DNA of 39,309 nt from NCBI GenBank assembly GCA_024709145.1, contig JANJXG010000114.1, forward strand, positions 1-39,309, given 5' to 3'. This DNA comes from Bacteroidales bacterium. Lineage in GTDB: Bacteria > Bacteroidota > Bacteroidia > Bacteroidales > F082. The translations under genes were made by a program, and so were the position numbers. Shown here in pieces: positions 7,439-16,766 of the stretch (positions within the stretch are counted from its first letter, which is position 1; every line of letters starts with the position of its first letter). Below the pieces are notes generated by a model. The model did no database searches. It was not told where the DNA came from and saw nothing but the letters and a program-made list of their open reading frames with translations.

Positions 7439-9871
7439 ATGAAAACTTTACGCATTATTTTTCTTACCTTTTTAACATTCTTCTTTATTCAGGCTAAGAC
7501 GCAGTACATTACACCCGGCAACCAGCTCAGTCTCACGCTCGATCAACTGGTGTCGCTCTCGGGTGGTGTCGTTACTTTCTCCAATGGTACTTATTTCGTC
7601 AACAATACCCTCACGGTTGCTGCCACTGATACCCTCAGAATCACAGAGCCTGCAGTAGTTCGTGTGGCCAATGGTATCAGGCTGGAGTTCAGCGGAACGC
7701 TGATATCTGATCCGGTAACAGGCCAGGTTATCTTTACGGCTGCCGACACCACAACCTCAGCCACCAACTTCAAAGGATTCAGATTTGAAGATGCACCCGC
7801 AAACCTCTTTCGCAATACGGTGGTTTCTTATGGTGGCGGCATTCAGCTGATTGCTTCGGATGCGGTTTTTGATCAATGTGTTTTCAGAAAGAATGGTTCA
7901 TCCAATGTCTCTGCCGTAATCACCTACAGCGGCTGCAGCCCTGTGATCACCAACAATACTTTTGCCGAAAATGCCCGTTCAGCTATCGGATCCGGTGCCA
8001 ATGTTTCGGGCTCCCCTCACATTATTAATAACTTTATTTATCACAATACCACCGACAATTCAAACCGTCCTCAGATCAACATCGGACCGGGTAACGCCGA
8101 CACCTTGTATATCATCGACAATTATATCGAAGGATTTTATGACAATGCCGGTGGAATCGGCATCAGCAACCTCATTGCTGCCGGTAGCACAAAAGCAGTC
8201 ATCAGGGGAAATTATGTGTACAACAACCGCTATGGCTTTGCCCAGATTGGCAGCAATATCAGCACAATTATTGAGCACAACGAGTTCATTGATAATGACA
8301 TACAAAATCAACCGAACCTCGGTGGCAGTGGAATCAACATGCAGGCCAGCGGAAGCGGTAATACCGCCATCATCCGCAACAACCTGATCAAAGGCAATTT
8401 ATGGGGTATCACCATACAGGGTATTGCCTCACCCAATCTTGGTACAGCGGATGATCACGGTGAAAATGTTTTTTATGAAAACGGCAACAGCGGCTCCACC
8501 TACGCTTTGTACAACAATACCACCAATCCGGTAAGTGCCATCGGTAACTATTGGGGAACCAACGACCCTGCCGTAGCTGAGGCCAATATTTTCCATCAGC
8601 CAGATCAAGCCGGACTTGGATTGGTCACTTATCTCCCTTTGATGACAATCGAACCGGTGATTGAAAGCTTTGTGTTTCTGGCAGCCGAAAACCCGGGTCT
8701 AACAACCGACGTGACGGGACTCATTGACCAACAAAATCTTACAATCGTGCTTACAGTTCCGGCAGCAACCAATGTCACTGCTATGATTCCACAGATCACC
8801 CTGCCTTTTGCTGTCATTTCTGACCCCGCAAGTGGAATTGCCAACGACTTTTCTCAACCCGCAACCTATACCATCATCACACCTCACGGGCAACAGGCTG
8901 TTTACACGGTTAATGTAACGGTGGAGATAGCCACCTTTGTGGTTACTTTCGGTATAACCGGCGCTGATGGTTCTCCTGTTACGGATGCGGTAGTCAATTT
9001 TGCCGGAACGGTTTTGCCAGCCGGCGTTTATGTGATCGAAGGTGTGCTTCCCGGAACCTATCCTTATGAAATTCATCATCCCTTGTATCAAACCGCGTTT
9101 GGCGAATTGTCTGTTGTGGATCAACCGGTGAATCAGGCTGTTCAGCTTGTTCCTCTTAGCTGGGATGTTTCCTTTAATGTGAACGATCAACAGGGCAATG
9201 CCGTCACAGATGCTGTGATCACCCTCAACGGAATCACTAACAATCCGGGAAATTACCTTTTTACGGCGCTTTTGCCGGGAATATATTCCTATTCAGTTGT
9301 GAGAAATGGCTACGCTATTGCAAGTGGCGAGGTAGAAGTTGTGGATGGCCCGGTGACTGTGGAAGTAACCCTGGAATTGCTTGTGTATAACCTTGCTTTT
9401 CAGGTGAGTGATGCGGCAGGCCTGCTTTCCGATGCTTTGATTGAACTCAGCAATGGTCAGAATCAATTGACTGATATCAACGGAGAAGTAATTTTCGGCA
9501 ATCTTGTTCCCGGCACCTACACCTGGCTTGTAAGTAAAAGTGCCCATGCCTCTGTTGAGGGATCAACCGAAATCGTTGACCAGAACGTGTCTGTCGTTGT
9601 ATTCCTGGAATTAGTACCCGGCCTGAACGAGAAAGATTTCCTAACGGTGAGTCTGTCACCCAACCCGGCATCTGGGATGGTGAGTATCCAAACCGCTGCC
9701 AAAGGCCCTTTCAGTTTGCAGATTCTTGATGCAGCAGGTGCCTTGGTATTGGATTTTACAAGTTTTGAATTGACTGATATGATCGATGTTTCAACATTGA
9801 AGGCTGGAACTTACTTTGTTAAGTTACAATCAGCTGAAGGGTTGAAGGTGCTCAGGCTTGTGAGGCAGTAA
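7439..9871 (+). CDS. T9SS-secreted parallel beta-helix protein with three CarboxypepD_reg-like repeats
   Basis: An 810-residue secreted protein. An N-terminal signal peptide (MKTLRIIFLTFLTFFFIQA) precedes a region of about 380 residues rich in short Asn/Gly-containing repeats such as HIINNFIYHN, IIDNYIEGF and IIRNNLIKGN, characteristic of right-handed parallel beta-helices. A linker domain (about 400-500) with a TYTIITPHGQQAVYTVNV segment follows, then three tandem beta-sandwich repeats (about 500-725), each with a pattern like DGSPVTDAVVNFAG...LPGTYPY. The last 80 residues (from about 730, LSPNPASG to LKVLRLVRQ) are a type A T9SS sorting domain. The protein should be exported by Sec, moved across the outer membrane by T9SS and attached to the surface or released. 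No catalytic residues were identified; adhesion or polysaccharide binding are both possible. Confidence 0.8.
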   Translation: MKTLRIIFLTFLTFFFIQAKTQYITPGNQLSLTLDQLVSLSGGVVTFSNGTYFVNNTLTVAATDTLRITEPAVVRVANGIRLEFSGTLISDPVTGQVIFTAADTTTSATNFKGFRFEDAPANLFRNTVVSYGGGIQLIASDAVFDQCVFRKNGSSNVSAVITYSGCSPVITNNTFAENARSAIGSGANVSGSPHIINNFIYHNTTDNSNRPQINIGPGNADTLYIIDNYIEGFYDNAGGIGISNLIAAGSTKAVIRGNYVYNNRYGFAQIGSNISTIIEHNEFIDNDIQNQPNLGGSGINMQASGSGNTAIIRNNLIKGNLWGITIQGIASPNLGTADDHGENVFYENGNSGSTYALYNNTTNPVSAIGNYWGTNDPAVAEANIFHQPDQAGLGLVTYLPLMTIEPVIESFVFLAAENPGLTTDVTGLIDQQNLTIVLTVPAATNVTAMIPQITLPFAVISDPASGIANDFSQPATYTIITPHGQQAVYTVNVTVEIATFVVTFGITGADGSPVTDAVVNFAGTVLPAGVYVIEGVLPGTYPYEIHHPLYQTAFGELSVVDQPVNQAVQLVPLSWDVSFNVNDQQGNAVTDAVITLNGITNNPGNYLFTALLPGIYSYSVVRNGYAIASGEVEVVDGPVTVEVTLELLVYNLAFQVSDAAGLLSDALIELSNGQNQLTDINGEVIFGNLVPGTYTWLVSKSAHASVEGSTEIVDQNVSVVVFLELVPGLNEKDFLTVSLSPNPASGMVSIQTAAKGPFSLQILDAAGALVLDFTSFELTDMIDVSTLKAGTYFVKLQSAEGLKVLRLVRQ

Positions 9872-9896
9872 TCGGTGCAAGAGGGTGAAAGCTTTT

Positions 9897-10616
9897 TTAC
9901 AGCAATGCTGATAAAAGGGCTTTAACCTCTTCAGGATCGGGTTCAAAGGTCCAGTGATCTTCTGCGAGAACCGGATGAATTTGATGCTGAACCTCAGTGA
10001 TCTGTTTGCTTTTGGCTGATGCGTGAACTTCAGTGATGCCTGTCGTGTTGATAAGCTGTCTGACGTTTGACGAATGGACGCCACTTCCGGCCATAATGCT
10101 GATGTGTGAGCCAAAAGCTTGCTGGTATGCGGCAATTTGTGCGCTGCCTTCCAAAGCGGTCGGATATCCTCCTGATGTCAGTATTCTGCCGACACCCAGC
10201 TGAATCAGTTTCTCGATCAGAATAAATGGTTGATGCGCCACATCGATGGCTCTGTGAAAGGTTACCGACATCTCCGCTGCTGCCTGCATCAAATCATGCA
10301 TCAGAGCCTGATCTAGCTTGCCTTGCTTGTCAAGGGCGCCAACAACAACCCCCTCAAAACCAAGGTCTCTGATGGTGTTGATGTCGGAGAGCATGATGGT
10401 AGCTTCCTGCGAACTATAGATGAAATTACCTCGACGGGGCCTCACGAGCACATGAACAGGAATGTTGATTTGCCTCCTGACAAAAGCAAGCATAGCTGCC
10501 GAAGGCGTGAGACCTCCTGATTCAAGACTCACGCAAAGCTCAATTCTGTGGGCTCCTACTTTTTCAGCCGCAAGGGCAGAAGCCACTCCATCAGCACAAA
10601 TTTCGAGTAGAGCCAT
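9897..10616 (-). CDS. cutC: CutC family protein (copper homeostasis)
   Basis: A 239-residue cytoplasmic protein with the CutC TIM-barrel fold: N-terminal LEICADGVASALAAEKVGAH, GGLTPSAAML, VHVLVRPRRGNFIYS, an internal VTFHRAIDV motif, RILTSGGYPTALEG and IMAGSGVHSSNV. Length is at the normal value for the family. CutC was named for copper tolerance in E. coli, but its biochemical role remains unclear, so the name is by homology. It starts 17 nt after the stop codon of the upstream DUF4249 lipoprotein gene on the same strand, so the two may be co-transcribed. It converges on the beta-helix protein gene (25-nt gap). Confidence 0.88.
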   Translation of the reverse strand: MALLEICADGVASALAAEKVGAHRIELCVSLESGGLTPSAAMLAFVRRQINIPVHVLVRPRRGNFIYSSQEATIMLSDINTIRDLGFEGVVVGALDKQGKLDQALMHDLMQAAAEMSVTFHRAIDVAHQPFILIEKLIQLGVGRILTSGGYPTALEGSAQIAAYQQAFGSHISIMAGSGVHSSNVRQLINTTGITEVHASAKSKQITEVQHQIHPVLAEDHWTFEPDPEEVKALLSALL

Positions 10617-10633
10617 GAGTGGGTTGAATGATA

Positions 10634-11620
10634 TCAGGGTATCAATTTGATTTCGAAGCCCCAGGGGTAACTTTCAACCAGTTTGATTTCGCTCTGTACG
10701 GTCATTTTATAGGATCTTTTGACCGTTTTTCGTGAAGAGAAAATTCCGGCTCCGTTTTCAATATTGGTAAACTGTGGAACCTCCTGTATGATGCTGTTGC
10801 TGGGCGCATTCACTTCGATATAAGTTGTTAAGTCTTCGCCGCCACTCGAAATATAAAGATCAACATTACCTGCAAATCGCCTCACATTGAGGGCGTTCAC
10901 ATCAATAGCACCTGCGAGTCGTGAATAGAATTCCTCCCCGCTGTAAGTGATTTCAAGATCTTCATCGCCATTGCTTGTTTTGGCAGAAGCTGTTCCCATA
11001 TTCCAAACCATGGTTTTTTTAAGGGTATCACTGCTCCCGGGCCACAATTCCTCAAAATTGAAAACGACAACCACTTCATGAAGTTTACCATTCGTTGCGG
11101 CACGCCATTTAACCGAAGTGCTTGCTGTTGAAGCAAAATTGAAACGATTGGTAGGCTGAATGATTGAAAACTCCTGTACCATTTTGGTGCTTGCTTCAAC
11201 GGTGTGCGCGTCTCTTTCGACCCGGAGTGTGTAGGTTGCAGCGGCATCGAGCGACGCTGTGGTGTAATAGAGTTTTTGCTCGGGGAAATAAAAAATCGAA
11301 TCCCCGGCCAGTTTGTTGCGTCTCGTAATGGTATCCAGCACGATTTCGGGTAGATCAATGTTGTTTTTTTTACCAAGAAGGCGGGCATTCAATTTACCCG
11401 GATAATTACTCGAATCGGCTTCTTTTGCCATCAGCAGGGCGTTGCCGGGGCCGAGGAATGCCTTGGTTATTTTGATGAAAGTAGTGTCCTGATTGGTCTC
11501 CAACAAGCCATATACAATTGTAATATCTTTGTAATCAGCGTAATTATCGACATCAGTGCTGCAAGAACCCAGCTGGATAAGCATCGCTGCTGCGATCAGT
11601 AATTGGTAAAAAAAACGCAT
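10634..11620 (-). CDS. DUF4249-type lipoprotein
   Basis: A lipoprotein of about 328 residues. The ATG at 11620 opens with MRFFYQLLIAAAMLIQLGSC, a lipoprotein signal peptide whose Cys would be acylated; the 21 extra upstream codons of the open frame lack sense as a signal and overlap a promoter-like element. The mature part has DITIVYGLLETNQDTTFIKITKAF near the start and ATYTLRVE / VEASTKM later, the pattern of Bacteroidota DUF4249 proteins. These are often encoded next to TonB-dependent receptors; here no receptor is adjacent and the next gene is cutC. Function is unknown; outer-membrane location is inferred. Confidence 0.65.
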   Translation of the reverse strand: MRFFYQLLIAAAMLIQLGSCSTDVDNYADYKDITIVYGLLETNQDTTFIKITKAFLGPGNALLMAKEADSSNYPGKLNARLLGKKNNIDLPEIVLDTITRRNKLAGDSIFYFPEQKLYYTTASLDAAATYTLRVERDAHTVEASTKMVQEFSIIQPTNRFNFASTASTSVKWRAATNGKLHEVVVVFNFEELWPGSSDTLKKTMVWNMGTASAKTSNGDEDLEITYSGEEFYSRLAGAIDVNALNVRRFAGNVDLYISSGGEDLTTYIEVNAPSNSIIQEVPQFTNIENGAGIFSSRKTVKRSYKMTVQSEIKLVESYPWGFEIKLIP

Positions 11621-11640
11621 GCCTTTGAAAAATTTGATGA

Positions 11641-11648
11641 CAAAAGTA
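11641..11648 (-). promoter_or_regulatory. Putative -7 promoter element of the DUF4249-cutC pair
   Basis: The minus strand reads TACTTTTG, an exact TAnnTTTG match about 20 nt before the ATG at 11620. No good -33 box was found. Confidence 0.4.
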
Positions 11649-11781
11649 ACAATCTTAACGCTACGGAGCCTTGCTTGTTGCATGTTTTAGCTGATTTGTG
11701 ACTTGTTTTTTTTGAATGTTCTTCGAATTGCCGGAACTTTTTGCTATTGCAAAAAACATCTTGCTCCAGCGGGCCTCCTTT

Positions 11782-11813
11782 TTTGACAACCGCAGTAAAA
11801 ACCTTTACCTTTG
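11782..11813 (+). promoter_or_regulatory. Promoter of panB
   Basis: TTTG (11782-11785), a 20-nt spacer and TACCTTTG (11806-11813) give a full match to the Bacteroidota primary promoter pattern, 36 nt before the panB ATG. Confidence 0.65.
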
Positions 11814-11849
11814 CCCCCTGATCTGAATATGAACTAATTTTCAAACAGC

Positions 11850-12665
11850 ATGTATCTTTCAGGAAATATACCAAAAATCACTACCCACGTCCTTCAGGAA
11901 ATGAAGCTGAAAGGCGAGAAAATTGCCATGTTGACGGCTTATGATTATTCAATGGCAAAGATTCTTGACGAATCGGGCATCGATGTAATTTTGGTTGGCG
12001 ACAGTGCTTCAAATGTGATGGCAGGTCATAAAACGACTTTACCCATCACCCTCAACGAGATGATTTATCATGCTTCGTCTGTAATGCGGGCTGTGACACG
12101 TTCATTGGTGGTGGTGGATATGCCCTTTGGTACCTATCAGGGTAATTCGAAGGAAGCATTGCAGTCGGCCATCAGAATCATGAAAGAATCGGGAGCCAAC
12201 GCCGTCAAAATGGAAGGCGGCGAAGAAATCAGGGAGTCGATCGACAGGATTCTCAGTGCCGGTATCCCCATTTTGGGCCACCTTGGCCTCACACCTCAGA
12301 GTATCAATAAGTTTGGTACTTATGTGGTCAGGGCCACCGAGGAGCGTGAAGCCGACAAACTCCGCCGCGATGCCAAGATTCTTGAAGAATCGGGCTGTTT
12401 TGGTATCGTTCTTGAAAAAATTCCTTCCCGTCTGGCTACCGAAGTCACCCAGTCGGTACGCATACCAACAATCGGAATTGGTGCAGGCAATGGCGTTGAT
12501 GGTCAGGTGCTTGTGTTGCATGACATGCTCGGTATTAATCAGTCGTTTTCGCCCAGGTTTTTACGCCGTTACCACAATCTTTACGACGAAATCAGGGGCT
12601 CGGTGGGGAATTATATCGGCGATGTGAAATCTCGCAGTTTCCCTTCGGAGAAGGAACAATACTGA
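11850..12665 (+). CDS. panB: 3-methyl-2-oxobutanoate hydroxymethyltransferase (ketopantoate synthesis)
   Basis: A 271-residue cytoplasmic enzyme that transfers a hydroxymethyl group from methylene-tetrahydrofolate to 2-oxoisovalerate, the first committed step of pantothenate and CoA synthesis. Family motifs are clear: [34 protein letters not shown] (metal-binding Asp), [52 protein letters not shown] and [20 protein letters not shown] with FSPRFLRRY. Length is normal. The start follows a full promoter match. The next gene, a pseudouridine synthase, begins 5 nt after the stop, so the two are almost certainly co-transcribed; panC, panD and panE are not in the window. Confidence 0.95.
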   Translation: MYLSGNIPKITTHVLQEMKLKGEKIAMLTAYDYSMAKILDESGIDVILVGDSASNVMAGHKTTLPITLNEMIYHASSVMRAVTRSLVVVDMPFGTYQGNSKEALQSAIRIMKESGANAVKMEGGEEIRESIDRILSAGIPILGHLGLTPQSINKFGTYVVRATEEREADKLRRDAKILEESGCFGIVLEKIPSRLATEVTQSVRIPTIGIGAGNGVDGQVLVLHDMLGINQSFSPRFLRRYHNLYDEIRGSVGNYIGDVKSRSFPSEKEQY

Positions 12666-12670
12666 GCAGG

Positions 12671-13384
12671 ATGCTGATCCCTCTGTCTGAACGCATTCTG
12701 TATGAGGACAATCACCTGCTGGTTGTAAACAAACTGCCATCGGAAATCGTTCAGGGTGATAAAACCGGTGATGAAAGTTTGCTTGAGGAGGTGAAACGTT
12801 ACCTGAAGATACGTTACCACAAACCTGGCAATGTCTTTGCCGGTTTGGTGCACCGTATTGACAGGCCTGTGAGCGGTGCAGTCATGTATGCGAAAACCAG
12901 TAAGGCATTGAGCCGGCTTACCACCATGGTACGCGAACGTGAGCTTGACAAAGTGTATCTGGCCGTAGTGAGAAATAAACCTGCAGCGGCCTCGGGCAGT
13001 CTTGAACATTTTCTGCTAAAAAACGAAGCGCAGAACAAATCCTATATTACCGAAGCTACACGGAACGGCGCCAGATTGGCCCGGCTCGATTATGAGGTAA
13101 TGGCAGTGTCGGATTCTTTCTGTCTTTTAAAAGTGCAGCTCCATACAGGCAGACACCATCAAATCAGGGCGCAACTTTCGGCAATCGGTTCTCCTATCCT
13201 TGGCGATGTAAAATATGGCGACCGTCGTGCGCTGCCAGACGCCTCCATCGCGCTGCACGCCGTTAAATTGTCGTTTAAGCATCCGGTAAACGGGCTTCAG
13301 CTGGTCGTCAGTGCGGCTCCATCATGGAAAAGCCGTCATTGGGAAATTTTTCGCGATTTGATCAGCGAAACCTATTTAAGGTAG
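12671..13384 (+). CDS. RluA-family pseudouridine synthase
   Basis: A 237-residue cytoplasmic RNA-modifying enzyme. The catalytic block HRIDRPVSGAVMYAKTSKAL (about residues 57-76) has the conserved Asp of the HRLDxxTSG motif, and LHTGRHHQIRAQLS and GDVKYG match the later RluA motifs. There is no N-terminal S4 domain, so it resembles the short RluA/TruC-like members rather than RluD. It would convert uridine to pseudouridine in rRNA or tRNA, with the exact site unknown. It follows panB by 5 nt. Its 3' end overlaps the promoter of the next gene. Confidence 0.87.
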   Translation: MLIPLSERILYEDNHLLVVNKLPSEIVQGDKTGDESLLEEVKRYLKIRYHKPGNVFAGLVHRIDRPVSGAVMYAKTSKALSRLTTMVRERELDKVYLAVVRNKPAAASGSLEHFLLKNEAQNKSYITEATRNGARLARLDYEVMAVSDSFCLLKVQLHTGRHHQIRAQLSAIGSPILGDVKYGDRRALPDASIALHAVKLSFKHPVNGLQLVVSAAPSWKSRHWEIFRDLISETYLR

Positions 13385-13389
13385 CTTTG
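13357..13389 (+). promoter_or_regulatory. Promoter of the metalloprotease-barrel gene
   Basis: TTTG (13357-13360), a 21-nt spacer and TAGCTTTG (13382-13389) match the Bacteroidota pattern. The element overlaps the end of the pseudouridine synthase gene and gives a leader of only about 12-20 nt. Confidence 0.58.
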
Positions 13390-13407
13390 CGGTAATCCAC
13401 TTCTAGT

Positions 13408-16236
13408 ATGCGTCTTATGAAACCAATACGATACCTTTTGTTGTTGCTGTTTTTTGTCAGCACAGCCTTGCATGCACAGTATTATCTGAGCGGTCAGGAT
13501 CCGGCTTCGGTGAAGTGGAAGCAATTCAGACACGGGCAGTTCAGACTGATCTTTCCGGATAATAACCAAGCTGAAGCCTTCAGAATTGCTAAATTGTTGG
13601 AATTCAGCTATCCTCATCTTGCTGCTGATCTCAAAACTAATGTGAAACCTACCAACCTGATCCTGCATACCTCTTCGGTGATCAGCAATGCCACTGCGGC
13701 TTGGGCTCCGCGCCGGCTCGACTTTTATCACATCAGCCCGCAGGACGGCTATTCGCAGGAGTGGTACAAGCAGCTGAGCCTGCATGAGTTAAGACATACT
13801 TTGCAGTTTAGTAAAATGAACCAGGGATTTGGAAAGTTCGTTGGACTGCTCACCGGCCAACAGGGAGCAGCTGCCATTGCCGGGCTTTTTCTGCCTTTGT
13901 GGTTTATCGAGGGTGACGCTGTGGTCACAGAGACGGCTTTTTCCAGTTCGGGGAGGGGCAGACAATCGGTTTTTGAGGCCGGATTGAAAGCTCAGTTGGT
14001 CGAAAAGGGTATTTACAGTTACGACAAAGCCTATTTTGGATCTTATCGCGATAAAGTGCCTGATGTGTATGAACTTGGTTATTTTTTGGTTGGCTACAAC
14101 CGGAATAAATTCGGAAACGACATTTGGCTCCGGGCGCTAGATATGACCGCAAGGCAAACCTGGAGGCTCAATCCGTTTTCTGCCGGCCTTAAAAAGCTAA
14201 GCGGATTGAATAAAAAGGGCTTGTATCACAATACACTTCAAGAGCTTAAAAATAAATGGATTAGCAGCGATTCGCTGATTCCTTTTGATACGGCCTCACC
14301 CTTGTTACCTCCTTCAGCGCTCTTTACAAGTTACCGGGCTATCCGCAGCCTGCCCGATGGTTCTGTGATTGCCATCAGGCAGAAAATCGATGATGTGCCG
14401 GCAATTGTCAGGGTGAGCGACAACACAGAAAGGCTTTTGGTGCGTCCTGGAACGCTGCTCCATCCGTGGCTTTCGGTAACGGATTCGTTGATTGCCTGGG
14501 CCGAATACCAACAAGATATCCGCTGGTCGAACAGAAGCTTCAGTGTGATTAAACTGTTTGATTTTACTACCGGAAAAATCAAACAGCTAACGCACCAATC
14601 CCGTTATTTTGCACCTGATATCCAACCGGGTGGAACTGTCATTGCCGCTGTTTCGATGGATTCACAGGATGGGTCATCCATCGTTTTCATCGACCTGAAA
14701 AGCGGGGCGGAAGTGTTCAGTTACCGATCCGACAGCCTGGCTTTTTCCACTCCCAGGTGGTCGCCCGATGGCACAACTTTATATTTTGCTGCTTTGGGCA
14801 GCAAAGGTAAATGCCTGATGAAGCTGGTTATGGGGACAACTGAAGCTGTTGCAGTTTCAAACTTCACCTTTACCGATTTCATGCTCAGCGCCACCACACA
14901 AGACGGGATTTTGTTGCAGGGCGACTGGGAAGGAAACAGCAGTATTTTTGTTTACAGACCTGAGGAACAAAAGCTGACAAAGATTTACAGCGGGCGTTTT
15001 GCCACTGTCGATGCTTGCCTGACTTCCAATGGAAAAGCTTTGTTGCTGGCCGACTACTCAGCTGACGGCTTTGTGATTCGCAGTAAAGATATTGCAGAGA
15101 TTCAGGTATTTCCCTCAGATTTTAACCGGAAGCCTTCCTTTGCAATTGCCGGTAAATTAAGCGATTCAGTACACTTCAACCTGGACGATCATGAAGCTGG
15201 CAACGGTGTTTTTCCGGTGAAGAACTACAGGAAGGCAGGTCATTTATTCAACTTTCACAGCTGGTCGCCTCTGTATATTGAGGCTGATAACCAACAGTTT
15301 GCACCAGGCCTTAGTTTATTGTCGCAAAACGCACTCAGTACCATGGTGGCTGATGTTGGCTACCGTTATGACATGAATGAGCAAACCGGAAAAGTTGCTG
15401 CTAACATCAGTTATCTTGGATTTTATCCTGAATTAACTGCCGGATTCAGCTACGGATTGAGAAGGTCGAAAACCTATTACGAAGAAAAGCTCACCGACCT
15501 CAAGTGGATGGAAACCGACTGGAGCCTGAGTGCCGCGCTGCCCCTGAACCTTACACGCGACAGGTGGCTGCGGGGGCTGAGACCAGCCGTAGCTTTCAGG
15601 CAGATAAACAGGGAGATGGAACCGGAGATTCCGCTTGATTTCACACAGAAAAGTCTTAACACACTCACTTACAGTGCCTATTTTTACAATCAGGCACGGC
15701 TTTCGCAACGCGATATTTATCCCGCCTGGGGTCAGGTGATTCAGGCTGTTTTTCGGCACACTCCTTTTACTCCCAATGTATCCTCACAATTTTACACCGG
15801 CCTCAGCCTCTTCTTTCCGGGTCTGATCCGGCATCACGGAATAAAATGGTATGGGGCTTTTCAAAAGCAAACCGAAGACGACAGTCAGTTCGCCAGCATT
15901 GCAGCCTACCCGCGCGGGTATCAGAATCTGGCCTTCGATCAGGTCTTTTCCTTCAGAACTGACTATGTAATGCCGCTTTGGTACCCTGAATGGAATTGGC
16001 AGACAGTGCTTTATGTGAAAAGGGTCAGGGCCGCTCTGTTTGTGGATTATCTTTCCGGTAGTCACCATGGTTATTCGACTTCACTCGCTTCGGCGGGCCT
16101 TGAACTTCATGCCGACTGGCACCTGTTGAATGTGCCTGCCCCGCTCGACATTGGTCTGAGGCTGATATACCGAGACGCAACCGGGGATCTGATTCCTGAG
16201 TTTTTGTTTGGTATAAATTTTTCGGCTCTATACTGA
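13408..16236 (+). CDS. Secreted HExxH metalloprotease-like protein with beta-propeller and C-terminal barrel
   Basis: A 942-residue exported protein with three parts. After a signal peptide (cleavage likely after LHA, residue 23) comes a gluzincin-like domain with HELRH at 126-130, an exact HExxH zinc motif, and WFIEGD at 165-170, which could supply the third Glu ligand. The middle (about 300-590) has TolB/WD40-like repeats, including RWSPDGTTLYF near 450. From about 617 to the end the sequence alternates hydrophobic and polar residues, with many aromatics and a terminal FLFGINFSALY, consistent with an outer-membrane beta-barrel. It may be a barrel-anchored protease, but the substrate and the side of the membrane are unknown. 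ATG 13408 and ATG 13417 are both possible starts. Confidence 0.68.
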   Translation: MRLMKPIRYLLLLLFFVSTALHAQYYLSGQDPASVKWKQFRHGQFRLIFPDNNQAEAFRIAKLLEFSYPHLAADLKTNVKPTNLILHTSSVISNATAAWAPRRLDFYHISPQDGYSQEWYKQLSLHELRHTLQFSKMNQGFGKFVGLLTGQQGAAAIAGLFLPLWFIEGDAVVTETAFSSSGRGRQSVFEAGLKAQLVEKGIYSYDKAYFGSYRDKVPDVYELGYFLVGYNRNKFGNDIWLRALDMTARQTWRLNPFSAGLKKLSGLNKKGLYHNTLQELKNKWISSDSLIPFDTASPLLPPSALFTSYRAIRSLPDGSVIAIRQKIDDVPAIVRVSDNTERLLVRPGTLLHPWLSVTDSLIAWAEYQQDIRWSNRSFSVIKLFDFTTGKIKQLTHQSRYFAPDIQPGGTVIAAVSMDSQDGSSIVFIDLKSGAEVFSYRSDSLAFSTPRWSPDGTTLYFAALGSKGKCLMKLVMGTTEAVAVSNFTFTDFMLSATTQDGILLQGDWEGNSSIFVYRPEEQKLTKIYSGRFATVDACLTSNGKALLLADYSADGFVIRSKDIAEIQVFPSDFNRKPSFAIAGKLSDSVHFNLDDHEAGNGVFPVKNYRKAGHLFNFHSWSPLYIEADNQQFAPGLSLLSQNALSTMVADVGYRYDMNEQTGKVAANISYLGFYPELTAGFSYGLRRSKTYYEEKLTDLKWMETDWSLSAALPLNLTRDRWLRGLRPAVAFRQINREMEPEIPLDFTQKSLNTLTYSAYFYNQARLSQRDIYPAWGQVIQAVFRHTPFTPNVSSQFYTGLSLFFPGLIRHHGIKWYGAFQKQTEDDSQFASIAAYPRGYQNLAFDQVFSFRTDYVMPLWYPEWNWQTVLYVKRVRAALFVDYLSGSHHGYSTSLASAGLELHADWHLLNVPAPLDIGLRLIYRDATGDLIPEFLFGINFSALY

Positions 16237-16279
16237 CATTTTGGCTAATTTTACACTGGAATTATAGCCCTTTTTCTGA

Positions 16280-16741
16280 ATGAAAAACCGCCCGATCACT
16301 TTCGAACCTGATTTGACAGCCATCATCAGGAAATGTTCTGTTTGCAATGTTTCAATGGTTGACGATGAGGGTCTTCCTTATGTCGTCCCCATGAATTTTG
16401 GGTATGAAAAGGATGTTGTTTATTTGCATTCTGCACCGTCAGGAAAAAAAATTGACATCCTGAAACAACACCCGGATGTTTGCATTTCTTTCAGCACCGA
16501 CCATCAGCTCCGCTGGCAAAGCAGCGAGATAGCATGCAGCTATTCCATGAAATACCGCTCTGTTATTCTGTACGGACAGCTTGAATTTGTGGATGATTTC
16601 AGCGAAAAACTGGTGGCGCTGGAAAGCATTATGAGGCAATACACCGATCAGGTAACCCGTTTCAGCGATCCTGCCGTAAACCAGGTTTGTGTGATGAAAG
16701 TGAATGTAAGAAAAATCGAAGGCCGGGCTTATGGCTATTAA
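16280..16741 (+). CDS. NimA-like pyridoxamine 5'-phosphate oxidase-fold flavoprotein
   Basis: A 153-residue cytoplasmic protein of the split-barrel FMN-binding superfamily. LTAIIRKCSVCNVSMVDDEG, PYVVPMNFGYEKDVVYLHSAPSGKKIDIL and a central YRSVILYGQLEFV give the usual order of strands in NimA/Pyridox_ox_2 proteins. Members reduce small molecules, and some Bacteroides forms confer nitroimidazole resistance; that role cannot be assumed here. The following lipoprotein frame overlaps its 3' end by 11 nt if its most upstream start is used. The ATG at 16280 gives a normal N-terminus. Confidence 0.78.
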   Translation: MKNRPITFEPDLTAIIRKCSVCNVSMVDDEGLPYVVPMNFGYEKDVVYLHSAPSGKKIDILKQHPDVCISFSTDHQLRWQSSEIACSYSMKYRSVILYGQLEFVDDFSEKLVALESIMRQYTDQVTRFSDPAVNQVCVMKVNVRKIEGRAYGY

Positions 16742-16766
16742 AACAATGCATCAACAACATTTGAAA

